From the NCBI RefSeq assembly GCF_016894385.1, contig NZ_CP069812.1, positions 1,674,001-1,738,000 of the forward strand: 64,000 nt of DNA, written 5' to 3'. This DNA is from Cupriavidus oxalaticus. Lineage in GTDB: Bacteria; Pseudomonadota; Gammaproteobacteria; Burkholderiales; Burkholderiaceae. Within the stretch, counting starts at the first letter, position 1. The number at the start of each line of letters is the position of its first letter. Below the pieces are notes generated by a model, which had not been told where the DNA came from, made no database searches, and was given only the letters and a program-made list of their open reading frames with translations. Below are positions 16,813 to 25,543 of the stretch, in pieces. A program made the position numbers and the translations under genes.

Positions 16813-16835
16813 GATTCGACTATATTCGAATCATG
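16810..16835. promoter_or_regulatory. ArsR operator overlapping the arsR start codon
   Basis: Perfect 10-bp inverted repeat CATGATTCGA (16810-16819) and TCGAATCATG (16826-16835) around the 6-base centre CTATAT. The left arm includes the arsR start codon. Such a dyad directly at the start of an arsR operon is the expected autoregulatory site. Confidence 0.85.
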
Positions 16836-16982
16836 AAACATTTCAAAATGAATTTTGCGTGACAAGGGGAGGCTAAGCCTGCACGTCGCAGGAGGATGCG
16901 AGTTGTGCACAAGCGAGCCGGCTATTCAGGGCCCTAGAGTTTCGGGTGACCTATATGCTGGAAGGCCTGCCGACGTCGGCTA

Positions 16983-17210
16983 CTACCTAATGCTGGTACG
17001 CTCGCGAAGTCGCAAGCTGTGTTTTGTGTTCGCGGAGCGTTCAATTAACGCGTAGGCGGAGTCCAGATGCGTGTTGTCCCCCGACTGCAAGGCCAATAAC
17101 TCGAGCGCACAAAGCAGATGATCAGCGACGCCGTCATTCTCGTGCCGCAACGCCAGTACGTACGTCGCATAGATGGCCTCCGCCAATGGAGGGGCGGTCA
17201 ACTTAGTCAT
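16983..17210 (-). CDS. Hypothetical 75-residue protein of the ars region
   Basis: Small soluble protein, MTKLTAPPLAEAIYATYVLA at the N-terminus, then a Leu/Ala-rich amphipathic stretch (GVADHLLCALELLALQSGD). No domain is recognised. AGGAG is spaced 6-8 nt before ATG 17210, the best evidence that it is expressed. It lies between DUF2703 and arsR, on the same strand as both, but 147 nt and 170 nt away respectively. Function unknown. Confidence 0.55.
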   Translation of the reverse strand: MTKLTAPPLAEAIYATYVLALRHENDGVADHLLCALELLALQSGDNTHLDSAYALIERSANTKHSLRLRERTSIR

Positions 17211-17355
17211 AGCGCACTCCTGATCCCGGACGTTAGTGCATTCGCGTCCGAGGATTAAGAACAGACTGTCGACCTTGCTACAGGGGGAAGGTCAAGAGTC
17301 TGACATTGGCCGGATCGCCAAGGTGCCGTCTAGCTAGCAGATGGCACATCAGTTC

Positions 17356-17748
17356 CTACTTCGTCGCATTGATCGTCTGTGCAGCAATGAGCCCGGCCTT
17401 AACCAGCAATTCTTCGGGCACAACCTCGCAGGTGTCGCCACCTACGTCGACAGTTCTGCACTCCGAGTCTCCGCAGACCGAACAACAAAGGCTGCTGCCC
17501 ACTGAGGCATTTACCCATTCCTCCACCGGCTTTCCCGCGATCCGGATGCGATTGGATTCGGAAGGATTGGCTTTGAAGGTGGCGTCATCAATCTCCCGGG
17601 TCTCCAATACCAGCTCGATGCCCAACGGCATCAACTGCTCGCGAAGTTTTTGGTAGGCCCTCTCAACTTCATCTCCGGTACCAGCGCATCGCGGGCAAGT
17701 CTCCCCGCCAGAAACGAGGCGCTGCCAAATGATAGGAAGTGTCTTCAT
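17356..17748 (-). CDS. DUF2703 protein of ars clusters
   Basis: 130 residues. CPRC (about residues 18-21) in ETCPRCAGTG, and a second cysteine cluster SSLCCSVCGDSECRTVDVG (about 85-103), are the conserved features of DUF2703. These suggest metalloid binding, but the biochemical role is not established. ATG 17748 is 4 nt after the stop of the arsA remnant, so they were one transcript. The codons look intact, in contrast to its decayed neighbour. Confidence 0.8.
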   Translation of the reverse strand: MKTLPIIWQRLVSGGETCPRCAGTGDEVERAYQKLREQLMPLGIELVLETREIDDATFKANPSESNRIRIAGKPVEEWVNASVGSSLCCSVCGDSECRTVDVGGDTCEVVPEELLVKAGLIAAQTINATK

Positions 17749-17752
17749 GGTG

Positions 17753-18600
17753 TTAGCTCACGGAGGCTGAATCAGACGCGCGGCCAGGCTCCCGAGCGAC
17801 CAAATGCTCCAGGCCCGTGACGCCGACAGGAGGCTCAGCGAGCCACGGTATCAGCGCGCAGTCTTGTGCCAGGTCATCTACGACACGACGGATGAATGGC
17901 ACCTCGTAGGCACCGCGCTGGCAGAGCACGGGGTGAGTTGTCCCGCTCGCCAAGAGCGACTGGTTGATGACCCACGCGTAGGGCTTGATACCAGCGCGGG
18001 CCAGGTCCTTGCCAAGACGCTCCGCCTCATGAGCGGGCGTGGCTTCCGGCAGGGTGACAATGAGCACCCGTGTGTAGCTGGGGTCGCGCAGTCGGGGTAG
18101 CAACTGCCGCACTGCCTCGGGCATATCCCCTTGCGGTGATAGGCCTCGGCCGCGTCGAGCAACAGGATAGTGTGGCCCGTGGGGGCCGTGTCTAGCACCA
18201 CAAATCCGTCCTTGCCGTCGTCGACGGTGCGGGCAAACGCTCGGAATACGGCAATCTCCTCGGTGCACGGCACCCAGGTGTTCCTCCAGCATCGCGCGCC
18301 CAGCGGCATCGAGTTGCTGGCCAGCCTTGGTGAGGACCTCCTCCGTGTACTGACGCACTTCCGCGGAGGGGTCGATTCGGGTCACAGTCAGACCAGGAAG
18401 TGCACCGTCAATGGTGGCAGCGATATGCGCGGCCGGGTCGGTGGTCGACAGCACGACTCGATGGCCCTTCTTCGCAAGCGCCACGGCAACCGCGGCCGCG
18501 ACAGTGGTTTTGCCCACGCCGCCTTTGCCCATCGTCATGATGACGCCTTGGCCAGCGGAAGCCATGCGTGGGCGCGCGAGGTCAGTTCCCAGGCGACCGA
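17753..18600 (-). pseudogene. arsA: Decayed second half of arsA (arsenite-pump ATPase)
   Basis: ArsA is a two-domain ATPase energising ArsB. Only the second domain is seen. Its Walker A is GVIMTMGKGGVGKTT (about 18540), and TTDPAAHIAATIDG follows. Frame is lost near 18270 (CTEEIAVFRAFARTVDDGKD continues in another frame to the DTAPTGHT motif) and returns near 18125 at GDMPEAVRQLLPRLRDPSYT, with several residues missing at the switch. The first ATPase domain and arsB/ACR3 are absent. It cannot make normal ArsA. Confidence 0.85.
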
Positions 18601-18685
18601 GGTAGCAATCCGTGTGGGCGTGCTCAACCGCATGGCTGAGCTCTCTCGCCCGCAGTCCGTCCGCATTGCCTGATTTCCAACTCAA

Positions 18686-18958
18686 AGGGGTAGCTCCGCC
18701 TTCAAATTCGATTTATGCAACAATGCCGTGGAGAGACCTCGCACAGCTACCGACCGCTCAGGCCGCTTTGGCCAAGGGTTGCTCCACTTGCCGAATAGCC
18801 ATCAGCATGACGATGGCCCCCAACGCCAAGGGCCGATGACAGCCAAAGTGCCTTTGCGCCGAAAGCAGGTTCCGGCGCGTGTTGCCGAGGCATTGGCGCC
18901 ATGGCTATTTGGGATCTTGCTGGATGCTCATAGACTTCCAGCCGAAGTCTGCAAGACC
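18686..18958. other. Spacer with a possible C-terminal gene remnant
   Basis: No complete gene. On the minus strand a frame ends with LAVIGPLALGAIVMLMAIRQ then VEQPLAKAA and a stop near 18770, which looks like the C-terminal membrane segment of an integral membrane protein. This would fit a deletion that also removed the first half of arsA. The family is not recognised. Confidence 0.35.
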
Positions 18959-19741
18959 CTAGAGCAAGCCAAGAGCCAAGCCAGTACCTATGCTTAACAT
19001 AGCTATTGCAACAATGAGTTGTACCGTGCGCAGCGTGACCTTCTGCAAGATGCGCTTGCCTACAAGAGCACCGATGAACGCGCAGATTGTTCCCACGACA
19101 ACGGGTAATGCGAGTGTCTGAGCCTGTGAAAATTGGCCTGCAAGCATGAAGGTGCCGTACACCCCGAGGCGCACAGCGTCGACGATCACCGCCGAAACAA
19201 CACCTGTCGCCACGAACGCATCTTTGGACAGGCCCGCCTTCAACAGGAACGCCGAACGCAACGCACCTTGGTTGCCCGATAACCCCCCGAAGAAGCCCGA
19301 GAGCGCCCCGCCAACAGGAAGCCAGCGCGCTGGAAGAGCGAGCGCTTGAAAGCGAGGGGATAGTTCAAGCAGTGCAAACAGCACGATCAAGCTGCCGATG
19401 ACCGCTTTTACGGCGGTGATTTCAAAACCTGAGCCTGCGATGGTGTAGTGCCAGAGGGGCGGCAACTGATCGAAGAACGCGAGGGAGCGTGCGCCAAGGA
19501 TTGCCGTCATGGCGGCGGGCACGCTGAATTTCACCACGACTGGCCAATCTGCCTGCCGGGCCATCAGCCCCAACTTAAAGAGGTTGCTGGCGAAATGCAC
19601 CACGGCTGTTGCAGCGATGGCAAGCGACAACGGGAAAAACAGGGCGAACACCGGCATCAGGATCGTTCCCAAGCCGAAGCCAGAGAACAACGTCAGCCCG
19701 GATGTTAATAGGGCCACAACTCCGATCAGAACGAGTTCCAT
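18959..19741 (-). CDS. TSUP-family (TauE/SafE-like) membrane permease
   Basis: 260-residue integral membrane protein with about eight hydrophobic segments. Family features are the N-terminal LTLFSGFGLGTILMPVFAL and the repeated GGLSGNQGALRSAFLL (about residues 160-175). TSUP proteins export sulfite, sulfonates or other anions; the substrate here is unknown. It is divergent from chrA and shares its repeat-containing control region, so co-regulation in response to chromate or sulfate-like oxyanions is plausible (inference). Confidence 0.85.
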   Translation of the reverse strand: MELVLIGVVALLTSGLTLFSGFGLGTILMPVFALFFPLSLAIAATAVVHFASNLFKLGLMARQADWPVVVKFSVPAAMTAILGARSLAFFDQLPPLWHYTIAGSGFEITAVKAVIGSLIVLFALLELSPRFQALALPARWLPVGGALSGFFGGLSGNQGALRSAFLLKAGLSKDAFVATGVVSAVIVDAVRLGVYGTFMLAGQFSQAQTLALPVVVGTICAFIGALVGKRILQKVTLRTVQLIVAIAMLSIGTGLALGLL

Positions 19742-19751
19742 GATGGGATTG

Positions 19752-19788
19752 TTTCGTTATCGTATTTCGTTATCGAATTTCGATTATT
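19752..19788. promoter_or_regulatory. Three 13-bp-spaced direct repeats between the TSUP gene and chrA
   Basis: TTTCGTTATCG at 19752 and again at 19765, then the variant TTTCGATTATT at 19778, starting exactly 13 bp apart. The same repeat occurs upstream of the second chrA (TTTCGTTATCG, minus strand from 38547). The array is the best candidate operator for the PadR regulator that follows chrA. Confidence 0.7.
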
Positions 19789-19816
19789 ATGGCTCAACTC
19801 TGCCACATAGCAAGAT

Positions 19817-21028
19817 GTGACCATGACCGACATCACCATGACTGACCGCAGCCCTTGGACTGTTTTTCTGATTTTTCTCCGACTGGGCCTGACCTCTTTC
19901 GGCGGCCCAATTGCCCACCTAGGCTACTTTCGCGATGAGTTCGTGACGCGGCGGCAGTGGCTCACCGAACGAAGCTATGCGGATTTGGTCGCCCTCTGTC
20001 AGTTCCTTCCGGGCCCTGCCAGCAGTCAGGTCGGGATCGCGCTCGGGCTGTCCCGATCCGGCTATGCCGGGGCGTTGGCCGCCTGGGCGGGGTTCACGCT
20101 CCCATCAGCGATTGCCCTGATCCTGTTTGCACTGGGCATGGCTAGTTACGGGGATGCGATCCCGGCTGGCGTGCTGCATGGCTTGAAGGTGGTGGCCGTT
20201 GCAGTAGTTGCGCAAGCTGTATGGGGGATGGCTCGCAATCTTTGTCCAGACGCACCGCGCATCACCATCATGGCAGCGGCGACATGCCTTGTGCTTCTGG
20301 TGCCGTCCGCTTGGGGGCAGGTGGGGGTCATCGCCATTGCAGCGGTCATTGGCCTGTTGCTGTTCAAGCCTCAGCAGGGGCCAGCGCATGACCCGTTGCC
20401 GATTGCCATCACTCGTCGCGTTGGCTTGTTCTGGCTGACGCTATTCTTTGCCCTCCTGATGGGGTTGCCCTTGTTGACAACCTTGTTCCCGAATCAGGCG
20501 CTGTCGATGGTGGATGCCTTCTACCGTGCCGGGTCACTGGTCTTTGGTGGCGGGCATGTCGTGCTGCCCTTGCTGCAAGCCGAGGTCGTGCCGACTGGCT
20601 GGGTCAGCAATGACGCATTTCTGGCGGGTTACGGTGCTGCGCAGGCCGTCCCTGGCCCTCTGTTCACCTTCGCGGCTTTTCTCGGCGCTTCTATGAACCA
20701 GGCACCCACTGGCTGGCTCGGCGGCCTTATCTGCCTGCTGGCAATCTTCGCGCCATCCTTCCTGCTGGTCGTGGGAGCATTGCCGTTCTGGGAGCGCTTG
20801 CGTCGCAACCCCCGCACGCAAGCGGCGCTGTCTGGCATTAATGCGGCCGTGGTTGGCCTGCTGCTGGCTGCCCTCTATCAACCGGTATGGACGAGCGCGA
20901 TTCACGCGCCAAACGATTTTGGTTTGGCCCTTGTGGCGCTCGTTGCCCTGATGTTCTGGAAGCTGCCGCCGTGGCTGGTTGTGGTCGGCAGTGGTGTTGC
21001 GGGCTGGTTGTTGAGCACGGTTCTGTGA
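19817..21028 (+). CDS. chrA: Chromate transporter, copy 1
   Basis: CHR-superfamily inner-membrane chromate exporter, 403 residues, two homologous halves with about 12 membrane segments. Family motifs: TSFGGPIAHLGYFRDEF (about residues 23-40), CQFLPGPASSQVG (about 63-75), and in the second half LVFGGGHVVLPLLQAEVV and AAQAVPGPLFTFAAFLG. The start is GTG 19817 or ATG 19823. It is followed after 9 nt by an intact padR and preceded by the direct-repeat operator. A close paralogue lies at 37305-38510. Confidence 0.95.
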   Translation: MTMTDITMTDRSPWTVFLIFLRLGLTSFGGPIAHLGYFRDEFVTRRQWLTERSYADLVALCQFLPGPASSQVGIALGLSRSGYAGALAAWAGFTLPSAIALILFALGMASYGDAIPAGVLHGLKVVAVAVVAQAVWGMARNLCPDAPRITIMAAATCLVLLVPSAWGQVGVIAIAAVIGLLLFKPQQGPAHDPLPIAITRRVGLFWLTLFFALLMGLPLLTTLFPNQALSMVDAFYRAGSLVFGGGHVVLPLLQAEVVPTGWVSNDAFLAGYGAAQAVPGPLFTFAAFLGASMNQAPTGWLGGLICLLAIFAPSFLLVVGALPFWERLRRNPRTQAALSGINAAVVGLLLAALYQPVWTSAIHAPNDFGLALVALVALMFWKLPPWLVVVGSGVAGWLLSTVL

Positions 21029-21037
21029 GCTTCGGGA

Positions 21038-21343
21038 ATGACAGACAAAGACCTTTATGGTGGCCTGATCCGTTTGCACATCCTCCACCACGCAGCCGAG
21101 GAACCCATCTTCGGCCTCGGCATCATCGAGGAGTTGCGACACCACGGTTACGAGATCAGCGCAGGAACTTTGTATCCAATGCTGCATGGCTTGGAAAAAA
21201 AGGGCTATCTCACTTCACGTCATGAGCGTACCGGCCGACGTGATCGGCGGGTTTACGAAATCACCGAGCAGGGCCTTATCGCGCTGAAGGATGCCAAGTC
21301 CAAGGTCAGGGAGCTTTTTGGAGAACTAATTGAAGGAACATGA
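21038..21343 (+). CDS. PadR-family regulator linked to chrA
   Basis: 101-residue winged-helix protein. PadR signature: LYGGLIRLHILHHAAEEPIF, GLGIIEELRHHGYEISAGTL, then YPMLHGLEKKGYLTS. It is short, lacking the C-terminal dimerisation helix of long PadR proteins except for EQGLIALKDAKSKVRELFGE. Its position directly behind chrA, and a decayed copy behind the second chrA, make it the likely chromate-responsive repressor of both loci. Confidence 0.9.
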   Translation: MTDKDLYGGLIRLHILHHAAEEPIFGLGIIEELRHHGYEISAGTLYPMLHGLEKKGYLTSRHERTGRRDRRVYEITEQGLIALKDAKSKVRELFGELIEGT

Positions 21344-21399
21344 CGGAATAAGGTTGGTACGGTCGGTGACTCACGGCCTCATTGGTCTTTCATCTTGGC

Positions 21400-22120
21400 C
21401 GCATTGTTGACGTGGAACTGGGAGCGACCGACGGCATGATGCACTACCGTTTCCGCTGTGAGTACCAGCCCCCGTGGTCGTGCTCATCGTTCGTCGCCCC
21501 GACTGTGGCGACCTGCGACTGGAACCGAATCGGCGGTTTGTCGTATGGTCTGACGTCAACGTCCTGCAGGAAGGATTGCCGCTCGATCATGTACCGGCAG
21601 CCAGTTCGATCCCGCGCCAGGTCGCCAAGCTCGGTGGCCGGCTGGAAGCGGAGCAGGCCACCGACGCGCGGCAGCAGGCGGAGGTGGAGGCGAGCGTCCG
21701 CTCGCCCGAGATCCCAGAGCCCAGTCCGGTCGCGCGGTCGGCATTGACGGCGGCTACCTTCGGCGGGCCGGCCACCAGCGCCGCCAGGATGGCTGGTTTG
21801 AAGTGATCGTCGGGAAGTCCCTGCGGGATCAGGATGGCGGGCATAGTTTTGCCTACGGGCACAAGCTGGAGCGCCGACCGGCCGATCGCATGTGGAACTT
21901 CCTGCTACGAGAAGGTGTGCAATCCAGTCAGCCGGTCACCTTCCTGTCGGACGGCGGGGACACCGTCCGGTTTGCCCAACTTGGCTTTGGTGACCGCTGT
22001 GAGTACGTTCTCGATTGGTTCCACATCTCCATGCGGGTACAGAACCTCGAACAGATGATCAAGGGTCGGCCGGCACCCGTACGCACGGTGGTGTGGGAGG
22101 GGCCGGGCCGCGAGGCCCGC
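21400..22120 (+). pseudogene. ISKra4-family transposase remnant
   Basis: Transposase debris. From about 21738 the frame reads VGIDGGYLRRAGHQ, then DGWFEVIVGKSLRD, MWNFLLREGVQ, and PVTFLSDGGDTVR with LDWFHISMRVQ. These are core ISKra4 motifs, including catalytic-type Asp residues. The N-terminal part is out of frame, and the C-terminal part is lost where IS110-type sequence starts near 22122. No inverted repeats are recognised. It separates the chr locus from the transposon end. Confidence 0.75.
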
Positions 22121-22121
22121 C

Positions 22122-22390
22122 CCTATCCCGATTACGCGGGCATAGGCCTGCCCAAGACACCAGATGGCCGGCATCGGAAAAGCGCGTCATGTCGCCGCCG
22201 ATCTCCGCCAACAGGACTTGAGCGGTCAAGTCGCTAACCCCGGGGATCGTGGTCAGCACGCGGGCGCGCTGTCGGATCGGCGCCGGCGCTTTTCCCGCGA
22301 CGGCATCGAGCTCGGCGAGCGTCAATGATATCCAGATGCAACTTGACCATCGTGCGTGTTCGGTAATGCGTCCGCGCAGGGCCAGAAATC
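22122..22390 (-). pseudogene. IS110-family transposase fragment
   Basis: Read on the minus strand it starts at the transposon boundary with [12 protein letters not shown], shifts frame, and continues [20 protein letters not shown] then [17 protein letters not shown]. This is the C-terminal transposase_20 (helix-hairpin-helix) region of IS110 elements. Both ends are cut: by ISKra4 debris at 22122 and by the Tn3-superfamily inverted repeat at 22391. Confidence 0.8.
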
Positions 22391-22428
22391 GGGGTCATGC
22401 CAAGATGCGGGCAATCGGCTATCTTAAG
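22391..22428 (+). repeat. Terminal inverted repeat (38 bp) at the tnpA end
   Basis: It starts GGGGTCATGCCAAGATGCGG and ends CTATCTTAAG, matching the repeat at 13979-14016 at 31 of 38 positions in opposite orientation. It lies about 115 bp before tnpA, which reads inward, the arrangement known for Tn4652. The outside pentamers (AAATC here, AATGG at the other end) do not match, so the two ends are not from one simple insertion. Confidence 0.88.
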
Positions 22429-22543
22429 TCATGGGGTTATATAGACAAGCAAAAACCTTCCGGTTGGTTATAACGCCGGTCTAGAATTTTGCCACCGTCC
22501 TCGGCTAGACTGGCTGGCCCTTCAGCGATTGCCGAGATCCTGT

Positions 22544-25543
22544 ATGGCCACCGTCGAGCGTACCGCTTACCCGCGTTTCCCGAAGGTTTTCTCCACCAAG
22601 GAGCTACAGGCGTGCTACACGCCGGATGCCGAGGAACTGGAGTGGGCCACCCGCTCAACCCGCGGACAAGGTCCGCGACTTGGCTTGCTAGTGCTGCTGA
22701 AGGTCTTCCAGCAGCTGCATTACTTCCCCAACCTGGACAGCATTCCCGTCGTCGTGATCGACCAGGTGCGCGCCAGCGCTGGTCTGGCGCCAGATGCCGC
22801 GTTTGGCTATGACCGCAAGCTGTCCCCCACGCTGTACCGGCATTACACGGCAGTGCGCGAACTTCTCGGCGTCCAGCCCTATATTGGCACCGATGCCAAC
22901 GAGGTAACGATCCGCGCCGCGCGCGAAGCCGCGGAAACGATGGACCAACAGGTGGACATCATCAACGCCACCATCGATGCGCTGATCCTGCACCAGATCG
23001 AACTGCCAGCGTTCTCCACCCTGGACAACATTGCCGAGCAGATTCACGCCCGCACGCAGACCGCCCTGTTTCGACGCGTCGCAAGGCGCTTGTCGGATGA
23101 GGAACGGCAGCGGCTGGACCGGCTTCTCACCCGGGAATTGACCAACCGCCTGACCGCCTACAACAACATCAAGCGCCACGCGCGCCGTCCATCACGCAAG
23201 CATCTCAACCTACTCATAGAACACCTGACCTTACTGGACGGTCTTGGCGATTTCTCACGCGCCATCGCCGGCGTGCCAGCCTCGAAGCTGCGCTCGCTGG
23301 CCAGCCAGGCCATGAGCCTGGACGCGGCCAATCTACGGGAGATCCTGCCGGAGAAGCGCTACACGCTGATCGTCGCCTTGCTCAACCATATGCGCGTGCG
23401 CACCCGCGACGATCTCGCCGAGATGTTCATCCGTCGCATGGGCGCCATCCACAAGCGGGCGCGCGACGAGATGGAGCGCATCCAGTCCCGTCAGCGCGCG
23501 CAGATGGAGAAGCTGGTCACCTTGCTCGACGGCGTGGTCGATATCGTCGCCGATGGCCAGGACGACGCGCTGATCGGCCGGCAGGTGCGCCGCTTCCTCG
23601 CGCCGTCCGGCGATCTGGAGCCGCTGCGCGAGAGCTGCGCCGAGGTGCGGGCCTTCAGCGGCAACAATTACCTACCGCTGCTATGGCGGCATTTCCGCGC
23701 GCACCGCTCCGTGATGCTGCGCCTGGCGCAGGTGCTGGAATGGGAGTCGACCAGCCAGTCGCGCACGCTGCTGGCGGCACTTGCGGTGGTGTTGGACAAT
23801 GAATCCCTGCATCGCGAATGGATTGCCGCCGACGTCGATGTGAGCTTCGCCTCGGAACGCTGGCGCAAGCTGGTGCGCCGCTCCCACGACCAGGGCGCCC
23901 CCACCAACCGGCGCTACCTGGAACTGTGCGTGCTCTCGCATATGGTCAACGAGCTGCGTTCGGGCGACCTGTGCGTGGTGGGTTCCGACGCCTTCGCTGA
24001 CTACCGGGTGCACCTGCTGCCCTGGCGCGAATGCGAACGGCGCCTGCCCGAATACTGCGCCAAGCTGGACATGCCGGCCAACGCGCAGGACTTCGTGTCG
24101 CATCTACGCCAGTGGCTGACCGACACGGCGCGTACGCTGGATGCCAGTTTTCCCGACAAGCGCCAGCACGTCACCATCGGCCAGGACGGCGAACCCGTGC
24201 TCAAGCGGACCATTGCCAGGGAGATCCCGGCCAGCGCGATCGCCCTGCAACAGGCGCTGCTCCGGCGCATGCCGACGCGCAATCTGCTGGACGTGCTGGC
24301 CAACATCGAGCACTGGACCCACTTCACGCGGCACTTCGGCCCGCTATCAGGTAGCGACCCGAAAATTCGCAATGCAGCCGAGCGCTACCTCCTGACGATT
24401 TTCGCGATGGGCTGCAACCTGGGGCCCACGCAGGCCGCCCGCCACATGGGGGATCGGGTCACGCCGCACATGATGTCGTTCGTCAACCGCCGGCATCTGA
24501 GCCTGGAGCGTCTCGAAACCGCGCAGCGGGAATTGATCGAGCTGTATCTGCGGCTCGACCTGCCCAAGCACTGGGGGGATGGCAAGACCGTCGCTGCTGA
24601 CGGCACCCAGTACGACTTCTACGACAATAATCTGCTGGCCGGCTACCACTTCCGCTACCGGAAGATGGGCGCGGTGGCCTACCGGCACGTGGCCGACAAC
24701 TACATCGCGGTATTCCGGCATTTCATTCCGCCCGGCGTGTGGGAAGCCATCTACGTGATCGAGGGTCTGCTCAAGGCTGGCTTGAGCGTCGAGGCCGATA
24801 CCGTGCACGCCGACACCCAGGGCCAGTCGGCCGCGGTGTTCGCCTTCACTCATCTGCTGGGCATCAAGCTGATGCCGCGCATTCGCAACTGGCAGGATCT
24901 GAAGCTTTACCGTGCCGATGCCAACACCAAATACAAGCACATCGACCGGTTGTTCTCGGACACGGTCGACTGGGACCTGATCGCGTTCCACTGGCAGGAC
25001 CTGATGCAGGTCGCGCTGTCGATCCAGGCCGGGACGATCTCGTCGCCGCTGCTGCTGCGCCGGTTCGGCTCGGAAAGCCGCCGCAATCGCCTGTTTCTGG
25101 CCGCGCAAGAACTCGGCAAGGTCGTGCGCACGGCGTTCCTGCTCGAATGGATCGGGAGCCGCGAGCTACGGCAGGAGATCACCGCCAGCACCAACAAGAT
25201 CGAGTCCTACAATGGCTTTGCCAAATGGTTCTCATTTGGTGGCGATGTGCTGGCCGAGAACGACCCAGACGAGCAGCAGAAGCGCCTGCGCTACAACGAC
25301 CTGATCGCCTCGGCCGTGATCCTGCAGAACACGGCGGACATGATGCAGGCCCTGCGCGCGATGGTGAAGGAAGGGATCCAGGTCGACGTGGCCGACATCG
25401 GCTTCCTGAGTCCCTACCTCACCAGCAATATCAAGCGCTTCGGCGACTATAAACTCAACCTGGAGCGGGTGCCGGAAGCCTGGATTCGCGACAGCCTCTT
25501 CGCGAGTCCCGCCCATTCCGTCCGCAAGCCTCGCCATGCCTGA
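22544..25543 (+). CDS. tnpA: Tn3-superfamily transposase (Tn4651 type)
   Basis: 999-residue DDE transposase acting on the 38-bp ends by replicative transposition. The N-terminal DNA-binding region (DUF4158-like) begins ATVERTAYPRFPKVFSTKEL. The C-terminal catalytic region has D in VAADGTQYDFYD (about 690), D in VHADTQGQS (about 760), and E in NKIESYNGFAK (about 895). ATG 22544 is chosen over TTG 22529. It starts close inside the inverted repeat and overlaps tnpC by 8 nt. No stop or frameshift is seen, so it should be active. Confidence 0.95.
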   Translation: MATVERTAYPRFPKVFSTKELQACYTPDAEELEWATRSTRGQGPRLGLLVLLKVFQQLHYFPNLDSIPVVVIDQVRASAGLAPDAAFGYDRKLSPTLYRHYTAVRELLGVQPYIGTDANEVTIRAAREAAETMDQQVDIINATIDALILHQIELPAFSTLDNIAEQIHARTQTALFRRVARRLSDEERQRLDRLLTRELTNRLTAYNNIKRHARRPSRKHLNLLIEHLTLLDGLGDFSRAIAGVPASKLRSLASQAMSLDAANLREILPEKRYTLIVALLNHMRVRTRDDLAEMFIRRMGAIHKRARDEMERIQSRQRAQMEKLVTLLDGVVDIVADGQDDALIGRQVRRFLAPSGDLEPLRESCAEVRAFSGNNYLPLLWRHFRAHRSVMLRLAQVLEWESTSQSRTLLAALAVVLDNESLHREWIAADVDVSFASERWRKLVRRSHDQGAPTNRRYLELCVLSHMVNELRSGDLCVVGSDAFADYRVHLLPWRECERRLPEYCAKLDMPANAQDFVSHLRQWLTDTARTLDASFPDKRQHVTIGQDGEPVLKRTIAREIPASAIALQQALLRRMPTRNLLDVLANIEHWTHFTRHFGPLSGSDPKIRNAAERYLLTIFAMGCNLGPTQAARHMGDRVTPHMMSFVNRRHLSLERLETAQRELIELYLRLDLPKHWGDGKTVAADGTQYDFYDNNLLAGYHFRYRKMGAVAYRHVADNYIAVFRHFIPPGVWEAIYVIEGLLKAGLSVEADTVHADTQGQSAAVFAFTHLLGIKLMPRIRNWQDLKLYRADANTKYKHIDRLFSDTVDWDLIAFHWQDLMQVALSIQAGTISSPLLLRRFGSESRRNRLFLAAQELGKVVRTAFLLEWIGSRELRQEITASTNKIESYNGFAKWFSFGGDVLAENDPDEQQKRLRYNDLIASAVILQNTADMMQALRAMVKEGIQVDVADIGFLSPYLTSNIKRFGDYKLNLERVPEAWIRDSLFASPAHSVRKPRHA

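Noticed and set aside
14017..22390. Pentamers AATGG (at 14017) and AAATC (at 22386) as a target duplication
   Set aside because: They do not match, and the repeats face outward, so they cannot be the duplication of one insertion.
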